NCBI RefSeq assembly: GCF_027482425.1
Contig: NZ_JAIXWA010000081.1
Location: 1 to 34,327, forward strand
DNA: 34,327 bases
Reading direction: 5' to 3'
Source of the DNA: Flavobacterium sp.
Lineage (GTDB): Bacteria; Bacteroidota; Bacteroidia; Flavobacteriales; Flavobacteriaceae
The position numbers were made by a program, and so were the translations under genes. Positions 6,003 through 15,100 of this stretch are shown here, one piece after another (within the stretch, counting starts at the first letter, position 1; each line of letters begins with the position of its first letter). The notes below the pieces were generated by a model. The model was not told the DNA's origin and did not search any database. It saw only the letters and a program-made list of their open reading frames with translations.

Positions 6003-7052
6003 ATGAAAAAAATAGTTGTCAGTGCCTGGGTATTTGGGCTACTTGTAGCGTGTGGCGGATCGTCGAATGCGCCAGAAAAATCAGTTGTTGCTACCCCAGT
6101 CAATTTGAGTCAATACATGAAGACCATCACCGAGGCGGAGTTAAAAACGCATTTAACCATTGTCGCTTCTGATGCCATGGAAGGCAGAGAAACAGGCAGT
6201 GAGGGTCAGAAAAAAGCGGGATTGTATTTAATTGAACAATACCGTAAAAATGGCATCCCTGCACCCAAAAACAGTAACGGTTATTACCAACCTGTACCGG
6301 CGGCCTATTTGAATGCCAAATACAATGAGAATTTAGGAGATTCTGAAAACATACTCGCTTTTATTGAAGGAAGCGAAAAACCAGAGGAAATTGTGGTCAT
6401 CTCCGCCCATTACGATCATGTAGGCATCAAAAACGGAGAAGTCTACAACGGAGCGGATGATGACGGTTCAGGAACGGTAGCGTTGTTAGAAATTGCGCAA
6501 GCCTTTCAAAAAGCTAAAAAAGAAGGCCATGGTCCAAAACGTTCGATCTTATTTTTACACGTTACAGGGGAAGAGCATGGTTTGCATGGGTCGCGTTACT
6601 ATACCGAAAATCCTTTGTTTGCTTTAAAAAATACGGTCGCCGATGTGAATATCGATATGATCGGACGTCGGGATGCCCTTCATACGGCCGATGGTCGCTA
6701 TGTTTATGTGATTGGTTCTGACTATTTGTCGAGTGATTTGCATGCCGTATGTGAGCAAGTCAATACCCAATACACCAAATTACAATTGGATTATAAATAC
6801 AATGATCGCAAAGACCCGAACCGATTCTATTACCGTTCCGACCATTACAATTTTGCCAAGAACAACATTCCTTCGGTGTTTTTATTTAGTGGAGTGCATG
6901 AAGATTATCATAAACCCACCGATGATGTTGAAAAAATTGAATTTGATTTGTTGGCCAAACGCGCCCAATATGCTTTTGCTATAGTGTGGGAAATTGCCAA
7001 CCGAACCGAACGGTTGAAAGTGGATAAAAGTGAACCGGATTCAAAAAAATAA
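6003..7052 (+). CDS. M28-family zinc aminopeptidase lipoprotein
   Basis: The 349-residue protein has a lipoprotein signal peptide with lipobox LVAC (Cys17). The M28 peptidase domain spans about residues 45-340. The co-catalytic zinc site is visible: His136 in SAHYDHVG, the bridging Asp in NGADDDGSG (152-154), the Glu pair 190-191 in TGEEHGLHGS, Asp218 in NIDMIG and His303 in DYHKPTDD. This is a periplasmic or outer-membrane-tethered aminopeptidase, probably for nutritional peptides. It follows the DUF3667 gene by two bases and ends at a strong terminator (7055-7080). Confidence 0.93.
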   Translation: MKKIVVSAWVFGLLVACGGSSNAPEKSVVATPVNLSQYMKTITEAELKTHLTIVASDAMEGRETGSEGQKKAGLYLIEQYRKNGIPAPKNSNGYYQPVPAAYLNAKYNENLGDSENILAFIEGSEKPEEIVVISAHYDHVGIKNGEVYNGADDDGSGTVALLEIAQAFQKAKKEGHGPKRSILFLHVTGEEHGLHGSRYYTENPLFALKNTVADVNIDMIGRRDALHTADGRYVYVIGSDYLSSDLHAVCEQVNTQYTKLQLDYKYNDRKDPNRFYYRSDHYNFAKNNIPSVFLFSGVHEDYHKPTDDVEKIEFDLLAKRAQYAFAIVWEIANRTERLKVDKSEPDSKK

Positions 7053-7054
7053 CC

Positions 7055-7080
7055 AAAAGCCCAATCAAGGGCTTTTTTTA
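7055..7080 (+). terminator. Terminator after the peptidase gene, probably bidirectional
   Basis: AAAAGCCC pairs with GGGCTTTT around a six-base loop, followed by T. The A tract on the other side lets it also end the converging gene at 7084-7635. Confidence 0.85.
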
Positions 7081-7083
7081 TGA

Positions 7084-7635
7084 CTATCGAAATCCGTTTT
7101 GGTAGACTTGCAATAACGAATCCGAAAAAAATAATCCCGTATACGAATCATACGTTTGTCGGTTGGACGTTTCCATGGTTTGAAAGGCATTGCGGTACAA
7201 GGTGAGTTGCTCAGGTGTTAAAAGCGCCCGGTATTCCAGTTCGTGTCGCACCAGAAGTTGCATAAATTTATTGGTCGCAGCCACATCACCCTGCGAAATC
7301 ATCAGGATGTATTCTTTATACATTTCGTGGTATTGTTTGATAAACAACTCCTTAAACACCGGATTCTGTGCTTCCGTATAGTTCACGATGCCAAAAGTGA
7401 GTTTTCCTTTGGTTTGCCAAAACAGGGTCTCTCCTTTATCCTCGGGTTGCGCTACAAAATATTGAATAACGGCCAATTTCAATTTGAGCGTACGATCGAT
7501 TTCATCGGGAAGTTTTGATTTCTCGGAATGCGTTGCCGTGGTCGTTGCTTTGGAAGTCTTTTTTTTCTTGGGTTGAACCTGTCCCAGCCCCCAAAAAGGC
7601 AGTAAAATAAGGAATATATATAGGGGATACTTCAT
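7084..7635 (-). CDS. Exported protein of unknown function
   Basis: The 183-residue protein has a signal peptide (about 1-18, ending FWGLGQ), then a short basic linker (QPKKKKTSK), then a mainly helical domain of about 140 residues. I do not recognise the family. Its helical content and lack of cysteines suggest a small periplasmic protein. A perfect -7 box TACTTTTG lies at 7649-7656 on the minus strand, 14 bases before the ATG. It converges on the M28 peptidase gene and shares that terminator. Confidence 0.75.
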   Translation of the reverse strand: MKYPLYIFLILLPFWGLGQVQPKKKKTSKATTTATHSEKSKLPDEIDRTLKLKLAVIQYFVAQPEDKGETLFWQTKGKLTFGIVNYTEAQNPVFKELFIKQYHEMYKEYILMISQGDVAATNKFMQLLVRHELEYRALLTPEQLTLYRNAFQTMETSNRQTYDSYTGLFFSDSLLQVYQNGFR

Positions 7636-7648
7636 GATTTCGTTTTCT

Positions 7649-7656
7649 CAAAAGTA
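7649..7656 (-). promoter_or_regulatory. Predicted -7 element for the exported protein gene
   Basis: On the minus strand TACTTTTG matches TAnnTTTG. At -33, 20 bases upstream, the sequence is TTAG, an imperfect match. Confidence 0.4.
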
Positions 7657-7678
7657 TAAAAAGAAACGAATAAAAACT

Positions 7679-7705
7679 AAAAAAGCCCTGAAAAATCAGG
7701 GCTTT
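7679..7705 (-). terminator. Terminator of tRNA-His
   Basis: On the minus strand AAAGCCCTGA pairs with TCAGGGCTTT around a TTTT loop and runs into T residues, two bases after the tRNA. Confidence 0.85.
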
Positions 7706-7707
7706 AG

Positions 7708-7782
<75 letters not shown>

Positions 7783-7821
7783 GTGTTTGGTGCAATCAAG
7801 CACTAGCCTCTTTTGCGGTTG

Positions 7822-7852
7822 CAAATATAGCGTAAAGATTTTCTCTTACAAA
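7822..7852 (-). promoter_or_regulatory. Consensus promoter of tRNA-His
   Basis: On the minus strand TTTG (7849-7852), a 19-base spacer and TATATTTG (7822-7829) match the Bacteroidota consensus perfectly. The tRNA begins 40 bases downstream of the -7 box. Confidence 0.8.
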
Positions 7853-7868
7853 GATTTTTTAAAGAAAA

Positions 7869-8003
7869 TTATTCGCTTTCGAAGTGTATTCCTCCGTTCT
7901 CAGCGGGCTTGCGGATAATACACTTGACGTCAAGGCAGTTAGAAATTAACCCTTCTAATTCGTTAACGGTTCTCCCCAAAGCAAACAGTTGGTGGTTGCT
8001 TAT
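7869..8003 (-). other. Open frame of about 44 codons without an ATG, downstream of bshB1
   Basis: A stop-free frame ends in TAA at 7869 and reads sensibly (for example NELEGLISNC, then VKCIIRKPAENGG). It stays open a further 20 codons into the bshB1 gene in another frame and has no ATG. It uses more AAC, TTC and CGC codons than the neighbouring genes. It could be a gene remnant, a small protein with an unusual start, or chance. It contains the perfect palindrome CTTGAC-GTCAAG at 7923-7934. Confidence 0.2.
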
Positions 8004-8716
8004 AGCAAGTCCAGCAGTGAATGTACCGCCACGTAGCGTTCTACCGTAAAACCTTCGGCATGATCAACGCCTACAATTCGGCCTAAATCTTGGGCACGGT
8101 ACCGCACACTGTCTAAAAAGTTCTTAGTGGCAATAGGCGTCTCGGGTTCTTTGGAGTTGGGATCATAAAATTGGGACCCGTAGGCCAATATAGACGCCAT
8201 TTTTTGGTCCATATAGCCTGTGATATCCACCACTACATCGGGGTCAATCGGCTTCCATTGGATATAATGATAAACCGCTTTGGGACGCCAAGCGTGTTGG
8301 AGGCTTCCCTCCCATTCGGTTTCAATCTTTCGTAATCCCGATAAAAAACAGGCATCGGAAACCAACTTACTTCCTTTACCATGATCAATATGTCGGTCGT
8401 CGATGGCATTACAAATCACGATTTCAGGTTGGTATTTGCGAAGCACCTGAATAATTTTGAACTGATGGGCTTCATCGTTGATAAAAAAACCATCGCGAAA
8501 GTCTAAGTTCTCGCGCACATGAATACCTAATATTTCGGAAGCTTTTGCGGACTCTTGGTTGCGAATTTCGACGGAACCTCGGGTACCCAATTCCCCGCGG
8601 GTAAGATCAACAACACCTACTTTCCGACCCAGTGCTGCTTCTTTGGCAAGGGTTCCACTACACCCCAATTCAACATCATCGGGATGGGCTCCAAAAGCAA
8701 GAATATCTAATTTCAT
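8000..8716 (-). CDS. bshB1: Bacillithiol biosynthesis deacetylase BshB1
   Basis: The 238-residue cytoplasmic protein is a LmbE/PIG-L-fold zinc deacetylase of the BshB1 type, at the usual family length. It starts MKLDILAFGAHPDDVELG, giving zinc ligands His11 and Asp14, and the third ligand motif DDRHIDHGKGS supplies His112. It removes acetyl from N-acetylglucosaminyl-malate, the second step of bacillithiol synthesis. The start lies 30 bases after the menF-like stop, so it may be the last gene of that unit; a TATTTTTG -7 box at 8731-8738 gives a possible promoter of its own. Its presence implies that the cell makes bacillithiol, the probable thiol carrier for the CstB-like enzyme. Confidence 0.93.
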   Translation of the reverse strand: MKLDILAFGAHPDDVELGCSGTLAKEAALGRKVGVVDLTRGELGTRGSVEIRNQESAKASEILGIHVRENLDFRDGFFINDEAHQFKIIQVLRKYQPEIVICNAIDDRHIDHGKGSKLVSDACFLSGLRKIETEWEGSLQHAWRPKAVYHYIQWKPIDPDVVVDITGYMDQKMASILAYGSQFYDPNSKEPETPIATKNFLDSVRYRAQDLGRIVGVDHAEGFTVERYVAVHSLLDLL

Positions 8717-8730
8717 GAGTTGATTTTTTA

Positions 8731-8738
8731 CAAAAATA
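8731..8738 (-). promoter_or_regulatory. Possible internal -7 element before bshB1
   Basis: On the minus strand TATTTTTG matches TAnnTTTG, 14 bases before the bshB1 ATG. No -33 TTG is visible, so activity is doubtful. Confidence 0.25.
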
Positions 8739-8746
8739 ACGAATAA

Positions 8747-9796
8747 TTATAAGGCGCGTTTTACCGTCATCGATTTGTTTACAGTTTCCATAAATTCCTG
8801 TGTTGGAATACTGCCTTTATTTATTCCGCAGCCTACATAGATAGCGACAACGTCCTTTTCCCATTGCATACAGCGTAAATTGACGTATAAATCGGAGTCG
8901 CCCTCTTGATAGGTGCTGAAGTTTTTATTCCATTCGCCCAAATAACCTGCATAGAGCGAGCGATTATAGCCTTCGAATTCCTGAATAAACGCAAGGGCTT
9001 CTTGTTTTGGAAAACCACAAACGGCCGGAGTTGGATGTAAGGCTTCTACTACCGCTGTCCATTCGCCTTTCAATACGCCTTGAATATCGGTTTTCAAATG
9101 TACCAAAGTTCCTGCTTCAACAGTATACGGTAAAGAAATGGTTAAATTATTGGTTAGCGATTGCAGTTGACTAGCGATGTAATCGGTAACGACCTTTTGC
9201 TCCTGAGTTTCTTTTTCACCCCAAACTAAGTCGGTGCGATTCGGTCCAAGTTGTGTGCCTGCCAACGCAACGGTATGCAGGGAATCGCCTTCTTTTTTTA
9301 CCAACTGTTCAGGGGTTGCTCCTATCCAAATTCCCGTTTCTGGATGGTACCATAGGTAACGAAACGCGGTTGGGTATAAATGTAATAGCCGTTGAAAAAC
9401 AGCAAACACATCGGTATGGGGTGCCGCGATACACTCCTTACGGGAGAGCACTACTTTTTGTATAGTTTGCTGTTGAATGGCTTCAAGGGCTTTGACAACT
9501 AATTGTTCAAAATGAACTTTGGCTTCGGGTGAAAAAGTAGATGACGTTACAGGCCAAGAATATTCCGTAGGGGAAAACGTAGCGGCATACAAATCGCAAT
9601 CTGAATCTCGAAGCATGTATTTGTCTTTCCCATCAAATGATACCATGCAAAATCCTGATTCATAAGGACTAAATGAAATACTTTCTGCCGTACGCTGAAA
9701 AAGCCCCAATACCTTTTCTGTATTGGGTTTTACATAACACACAAAGGGTTTTTGCTGCAAGAGACTTTCGGAAACTTTGGTAGCAATCCAATCCAT
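8747..9796 (-). CDS. menF: Isochorismate synthase (menaquinone pathway)
   Basis: The 349-residue protein is a chorismate-binding enzyme. Conserved stretches are VVLSRKE (about residue 120), VALAGTQ, the EKETQEQKVV segment, HPTPAVCGFPKQEAL, a YAGYLGEW segment and the C-terminal VGCGINKGSIPTQEFMETVNK. These fit isochorismate synthase better than anthranilate or aminodeoxychorismate synthase. It is slightly shorter than E. coli MenF, as usual for the MenF/EntC group in Bacteroidota. It converts chorismate to isochorismate for menaquinone. The ATG overlaps the upstream thioesterase stop as TAATG, so the two are translationally coupled. A siderophore role (EntC) is not supported by the neighbours. 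Confidence 0.88.
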   Translation of the reverse strand: MDWIATKVSESLLQQKPFVCYVKPNTEKVLGLFQRTAESISFSPYESGFCMVSFDGKDKYMLRDSDCDLYAATFSPTEYSWPVTSSTFSPEAKVHFEQLVVKALEAIQQQTIQKVVLSRKECIAAPHTDVFAVFQRLLHLYPTAFRYLWYHPETGIWIGATPEQLVKKEGDSLHTVALAGTQLGPNRTDLVWGEKETQEQKVVTDYIASQLQSLTNNLTISLPYTVEAGTLVHLKTDIQGVLKGEWTAVVEALHPTPAVCGFPKQEALAFIQEFEGYNRSLYAGYLGEWNKNFSTYQEGDSDLYVNLRCMQWEKDVVAIYVGCGINKGSIPTQEFMETVNKSMTVKRAL

Positions 9797-10218
9797 TAGC
9801 GTTTGGGTAAAATCATATTGGTCAGCTTACACAAAGAAACAAGAATATCGTTTTCATCGACGATACGAATTTCCCACAAGTGAATACTAGCCCCTTTGTG
9901 CACTATTTTGGCAGTTGCCGTCACGGTACCTTCCCGCTTGGCTTTCAAATGGTTGGCTGATATTTCGATGCCTCTAACTTCTTGTTTCTCCGGATTTACA
10001 AACATAATAGAAGCGGCACTCCCCACACTCTCCGCTAAGGCCACTGAAGCGCCACCGTGCAATAATCCCATCGGTTGATGCACCCGTGAGTTGACGGGCA
10101 TGGTGGCCACTAAAAAATCTTCCCCAGCATCAACATACGCAATATCAAGCGTTTCCATCAAAGTGTTTTTACTCCATTCGTTACACAAACGAAGCATTTT
10201 TTCTTTATCGAATTGCAT
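9796..10218 (-). CDS. Hotdog-fold thioesterase, probably DHNA-CoA thioesterase
   Basis: The 140-residue protein is a PaaI/YbgC-type hotdog thioesterase. The active-site region reads HQPMGLLHGGASVALAES, with His54-Gly55-Gly56 and the catalytic acid Glu63. Coupling to the isochorismate synthase gene (TAATG overlap) makes 1,4-dihydroxy-2-naphthoyl-CoA the best guess for its substrate, the MenI step of menaquinone synthesis; this rests on context. It is the first gene of the unit and has a reasonable promoter at 10235-10265. Confidence 0.88.
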   Translation of the reverse strand: MQFDKEKMLRLCNEWSKNTLMETLDIAYVDAGEDFLVATMPVNSRVHQPMGLLHGGASVALAESVGSAASIMFVNPEKQEVRGIEISANHLKAKREGTVTATAKIVHKGASIHLWEIRIVDENDILVSLCKLTNMILPKR

Positions 10219-10234
10219 TTTTTAAAATTTGCGT

Positions 10235-10265
10235 TAAAAGTAGCCCATTTCCTTAAAATCAACAA
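10235..10265 (-). promoter_or_regulatory. Predicted promoter of the thioesterase-menF unit
   Basis: On the minus strand TTG (10263-10265), a 20-base spacer and TACTTTTA (10235-10242; one mismatch to TAnnTTTG) lie 17 bases before the ATG. Confidence 0.45.
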
Positions 10266-10371
10266 TGGTATTAACATAGAATAAACGTAGAAAAAAAACG
10301 TTATCCAACTAACGAATTTGAAAACAAATCAATCAAATATCTTATTTTTACCAAAATTCTCAATCCTTACC

Positions 10372-11994
10372 ATGCGCAAACTACTTTTGCTTCTTGCTGT
10401 TTTTACCAGTCTTATGTTGACTTCTTGTCGGGATGACTTTGAATTTGAACCCAGTACGGTTCAGCTTCGTTTCAATCGGGATACGGTTTATTTGGATACA
10501 GTTTTTACCAACATCGGGTCGAGCACGTATCGCTTGAAAGTATACAACGATTCCGACAAAGACATATCGATTCCCACCATTCAGTTGGGCAAAGGGGCGA
10601 ACTCCAATTACCGCATCATGGTCGATGGAATGACCGGAGAAGATGGCGACAATAGTGGGATTGGGGATGGAAAAATCTTCCGAAATGTAGAACTTTTGGC
10701 CAAAGACAGTATGTTTGTTTTTATTGAAGTCACCTCCGATGTCGCCGATGCTAATCCGAGTGATTTTCTGTACACCGATGCCATCGAATTTCGCCATGCC
10801 AACAGTGTGGTGCAGAAGGTAGAATTGGTGACCCTGATTCAAGATGCCATTTTTATCTACCCAGAACGCGATAGCCAAAATGTGTATGAAACGATATCTT
10901 TGGGATTGGATGAAAACGGACAATCTATTGAATTTATCGGTAGCAATTTGAGTGAAAATGATCCCGTCAACGGCGATGAATTGCATTGGACGAATCAAAA
11001 ACCGTATGTGGTATATGGGTATGCTATGGTGCCGAATGGAAAAAATTTGGTCGTCGATGCGGGCGCTCGGGTTCATTTTCATGCCAATTCGGGATTGATT
11101 GTAAGTCAAAATGCTTCGCTTCATATTAACGGTACAGCCCCTCCAGGCAATGACCCTAGTAATTTGAGCAATGAAGTTGTTTTTGAAGGCGATCGTTTGG
11201 AGAATTTATACCGTGATGTTCCCGGACAGTGGGGCGCTATCATGATTTTGTCGAAGTTGAATACCAACAGCATCAATCATTTAACCCTTAAAAATGCTAC
11301 CGTAGGTTTGTTGATTCAAAAACGTCTACCAGTAGGTGAAGACGATAGTCAACAACCCCGAGTTGGCCTTTCAAATACGCAAATTTACAATTGTGCCAAT
11401 GTGGGAATCTTAGCGCGAGATGCCGTGGTGAATGGCCATAACGTAGTCATCAATAATTGCGGTCAAGCTTCGCTGGCAGCCACTTTGGGCGGATCCTATA
11501 CTTTTGACCATTCGACATTCAACAACAATTGGAACAGTTCACGACAAGTAGCCGTATTGGTTAGCAATTACCTTGAAACTTCCGATACGGTGTATTTGAG
11601 CGATTTGAATGCGGCGAATTTCACCAATTGTATCATCTACGGTAGCAATCAAAATATGTTGCGCTTGGATAAATATAATGCTGGTACTTCAGGCGGCCCC
11701 GATGCAACGTTTGCCTACCAATTTACCCATACCTTAATTCGCTTGAATAACACCAACAACAATCCGTTGTATTTACCCACAAATACCACCAATTTCACCA
11801 ATTGCTATCAAGCGACGAACAGTCAAACCTTCAATCCGCGTTTCAAAAATAGTTCACAAAACAAACTATGGCCCACCGAGGACTTATCGCCTACGATGCC
11901 CGCGATCACTACGCTATTCACACAAGATATTTTGGGCAAATCACGTACAACGCAAACCTGTATTGGGGCGTATCAATTTATTCCCAATCCTTAA
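10372..11994 (+). CDS. Lipoprotein, probable right-handed beta-helix
   Basis: The 540-residue protein starts at the ATG at 10372 with a lipoprotein signal peptide and lipobox LTSC (Cys18); a TTG at 10318 would add 18 residues that spoil it. Residues about 20-180 look like an immunoglobulin-like beta domain. From about 200 on there are repeated short beta stretches typical of parallel beta-helix proteins (for example GQWGAIMI, HLTLKNATVGLLI, GILARDAVVNGHNVVINN), ending CIGAYQFIPNP. Bacteroidota surface lipoproteins with this end are common; ligand and role are unknown. The N-terminal Cys followed by Arg-Asp-Asp suggests outer-membrane and perhaps surface location. A tight terminator follows at once. 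Confidence 0.8.
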   Translation: MRKLLLLLAVFTSLMLTSCRDDFEFEPSTVQLRFNRDTVYLDTVFTNIGSSTYRLKVYNDSDKDISIPTIQLGKGANSNYRIMVDGMTGEDGDNSGIGDGKIFRNVELLAKDSMFVFIEVTSDVADANPSDFLYTDAIEFRHANSVVQKVELVTLIQDAIFIYPERDSQNVYETISLGLDENGQSIEFIGSNLSENDPVNGDELHWTNQKPYVVYGYAMVPNGKNLVVDAGARVHFHANSGLIVSQNASLHINGTAPPGNDPSNLSNEVVFEGDRLENLYRDVPGQWGAIMILSKLNTNSINHLTLKNATVGLLIQKRLPVGEDDSQQPRVGLSNTQIYNCANVGILARDAVVNGHNVVINNCGQASLAATLGGSYTFDHSTFNNNWNSSRQVAVLVSNYLETSDTVYLSDLNAANFTNCIIYGSNQNMLRLDKYNAGTSGGPDATFAYQFTHTLIRLNNTNNNPLYLPTNTTNFTNCYQATNSQTFNPRFKNSSQNKLWPTEDLSPTMPAITTLFTQDILGKSRTTQTCIGAYQFIPNP

Positions 11995-12000
11995 TATCAT

Positions 12001-12024
12001 CCCTCCTTCGGGAGGTTTTTTTTT
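12001..12024 (+). terminator. Terminator of the lipoprotein gene
   Basis: CCTCC and GGAGG close a TTCG tetraloop, followed by nine T residues, seven bases after the stop codon. Confidence 0.9.
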
Positions 12025-12057
12025 GTCAAAAACCTGTGAAAAACTATTTGGCACGCA

Positions 12058-12089
12058 TTTGCTTCCCTTTGGTGTTTGCCGTACCTTTG
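12058..12089 (+). promoter_or_regulatory. Consensus promoter of purL
   Basis: TTTG (12058-12061), a 20-base spacer and TACCTTTG (12082-12089) match the Bacteroidota consensus. The purL ATG is 25 bases downstream. No purine riboswitch or other leader structure fits in this short space. Confidence 0.8.
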
Positions 12090-12114
12090 CGAGACAACTT
12101 ACAACAACACAACA

Positions 12115-15100
12115 ATGATTCATTTTTTCGGCAACGAAACAGGAACTATTTACGCAGTTCAGTCCACTACTCCATTTTCTGAAGAGACCTTACAAAAATT
12201 AAACTGGTTATTTGGGGGCACCCACAAAATTGACTCTCTCGAAATCGAAGGTGCCTATATCGGTCCGCGGGCTTCGATGGTCACGCCTTGGAGTACCAAT
12301 GCGGTTGAAATCACCCAAAACATGGGTATTCATGGCATTGTGCGTATCGAGGAATTTCATAAAGTAATGGCCGAAAACCTGCACTTTGACCCTATGCTGT
12401 TGCAACCTTATGCGCGTTTGGACCAATCGATTTTTAGCATTGCGGTGCAACCCGAACCCATTTTGGAGATTGAGGATATTGCAGCATACAATCAGCAAGA
12501 GGGTTTGGCGCTTAGTGATGAAGAAGTGGCCTATTTGAATCAATTATCGGAAAAATTAGGGCGAAAACTAACCGACTCCGAAGTCTTTGGTTTTTCCCAA
12601 GTCAATTCAGAACACTGTCGTCATAAAATTTTCAACGGCACCTTTGTCATTGATGGTGTTGAAAAAGAAACGTCCCTTTTTAAACTTATCAAAAAAACCT
12701 CGGCAGAACATCCGAATGCGATTGTTTCGGCCTACAAAGATAATGTCGCCTTCATCCAAGGCCCTGTGGTGAAACAGTTTGCGCCACAACGGGCGGATGT
12801 GGCTGATTTTTACACCAAAAAACCATTTACCTCGGTGCTTTCCCTCAAAGCCGAAACCCATAATTTCCCGACAACGGTCGAACCCTTTAACGGGGCAGCA
12901 ACTGGCTCAGGTGGTGAAATTCGGGATCGTCTAGCGGGTGGTCAGGGGTCGCTTCCTCTCGCCGGAACAGCGGTGTACATGACAGCGTATTCCCGACTTA
13001 CAGCCGATCGGACTTGGGAAAAAGGCATGGAAGAACGAAAATGGTTGTACCAAACGCCGATGGACATTTTGATCAAAGCTTCCAATGGGGCTTCTGATTT
13101 TGGAAACAAATTTGGACAACCTTTGATTACAGGATCGGTCCTTACTTTTGAACATGATGAAAAGGGTCGAAAATTAGGCTATGATAAAGTCATCATGCAA
13201 GCGGGAGGAATTGGGTATGGCAAAGCCGAACAGGCTCAAAAACACGAACCCCAATTGGGCGACCAAATTGTAATTCTTGGCGGTGATAATTACCGAATTG
13301 GAATGGGAGGTGCGGCCGTTTCATCGGCTGACACAGGCGCTTTTGGGTCGGGCATCGAATTGAATGCCATCCAACGTTCGAATCCAGAAATGCAAAAACG
13401 CGCAGCCAATGCCATTCGCGGTTTGGTAGAAAGCGATCATAATCCCATTGTTTCCATTCACGATCACGGTGCGGGAGGACATCTAAACTGTTTATCCGAA
13501 TTGGTCGAAGCTACTGGAGGTCGTATTGATTTGGACCAACTGCCTGTGGGAGACCCTACCCTTTCGGCTAAAGAAATTATTGGTAACGAATCGCAAGAAC
13601 GCATGGGCTTGGTGATTGGTGTGAAAGACCTTGATACGTTGCAACGCATTGCCGAACGGGAACGAGCGCCTCTTTTTTCCGTGGGTACCATTACCAACGA
13701 TCATACGTTTACCATTGCGAGTGCTACTACGGGAGAAAAACCAATGGATTTGGCACTAAGCGATATGTTTGGCAGCTCCCCCAAAACCATCATGACCGAT
13801 ACCACAATTGCCCGTCAATATGATGATATTACCTATTCGATTGATCGTATTCACGACTATTTACACCAGGTGTTGCGACTTGAAGCGGTGGCCTGTAAAG
13901 ACTGGTTGACCAATAAAGTTGACCGTTGTGTGGGCGGACGTGTGGCCAAGCAACAATGTGCGGGTCCTTTGCAATTGCCGCTCAATAATTTGGGCGTAAT
14001 GGCCTTAGATTTTGAAGGAAAAGAGGGAATTGCCACCAGTATTGGTCATGCCCCTATTGCCGCCTTAATCGATCCCAAAGCGGGAAGTCGTAATGCCATT
14101 GGCGAGGCGTTGTCGAATATCGTTTTTGCTCCTTTGGAAAACGGCTTAAAAAGTGTTTCCTTGTCCGCCAACTGGATGTGGCCCTGCAAAAACGAAGGGG
14201 AAGATGCGCGCTTGTATGAAGCCGTGGAGGCCTGTTCCGACTTTGCCATTGCCTTGGGAATCAATATTCCAACCGGGAAAGATTCCCTTTCCATGAAACA
14301 AAAATATCCCGATGGCGATGTATTGGCGCCTGGGACCGTGATTATTTCGGCGGCGGGACATTGTTCAGACATTAAACAAGTGGTCGAGCCCGTAGCTAAG
14401 CGTCAGGCGGGATCATTATACTATATTCCGCTTTCGCAAGACCACTTCCATTTAGGCGGTAGTTCTTTTGCTCAAATTCACAACAAAATTGGAGCCGAAA
14501 CACCTACGATTCAGGATGCAGCGTATTTCAAAACTGCCTTTGAAACGATACAACAATTGATTAAATCAGGGGCTATTGCAGCAGGCCATGATGTGGGAAG
14601 TGGCGGACTCATAACGACCTTACTTGAAATGTGTTTTGCAGACGTCAATTTGGGTGCCACATTGAGTTTGAACGCCTTTGCAGAGCAAGATGTGGTGAAG
14701 ATTTTATTCGCTGAAAATAGTGGACTTGTACTGCAGGCGCAGCAGGATGCGGTTTTTGAAGCAGCTTTCGCCAAAGAAGGGTTAACCATTTATCCCTTGG
14801 GGCAGGTTGTTTCTGGTGAAACCTTAACCCTTGACACGTTGACATTTGATATTCCAGCCCTGCGAAAAGTTTGGTTTGAAACCTCCTATTTGTTAGACCA
14901 AAAACAAACGCAAAACAACAAAGCTCAGGAGCGTTTTACCCATATTTTTGAACAACCCTTACATTACCAATTTCCAAGTCATTTTACCGGAAAACTCCCT
15001 GCTCTTCCCACCTATCGTCCTAAAGCGGCCATCATACGGGAAAAAGGAAGCAATTCCGAACGCGAAATGGCACATGCGATGTATTTGGCCGGATTTGACG

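Noticed and set aside
10381..11124. 247-residue minus-strand frame inside the lipoprotein gene
   Set aside because: The plus-strand frame has a lipobox, continuous beta-helix pattern and a terminator; the antisense frame has none of these.
12076..12114. PurL starting 13 codons upstream at a TTG
   Set aside because: This would begin upstream of the consensus -7 box, so the codon would not be in the transcript.
12001..12114. Purine riboswitch ahead of purL
   Set aside because: The leader after the predicted start is about 20 bases, too short for an aptamer, and the only hairpin is the terminator of the preceding gene.
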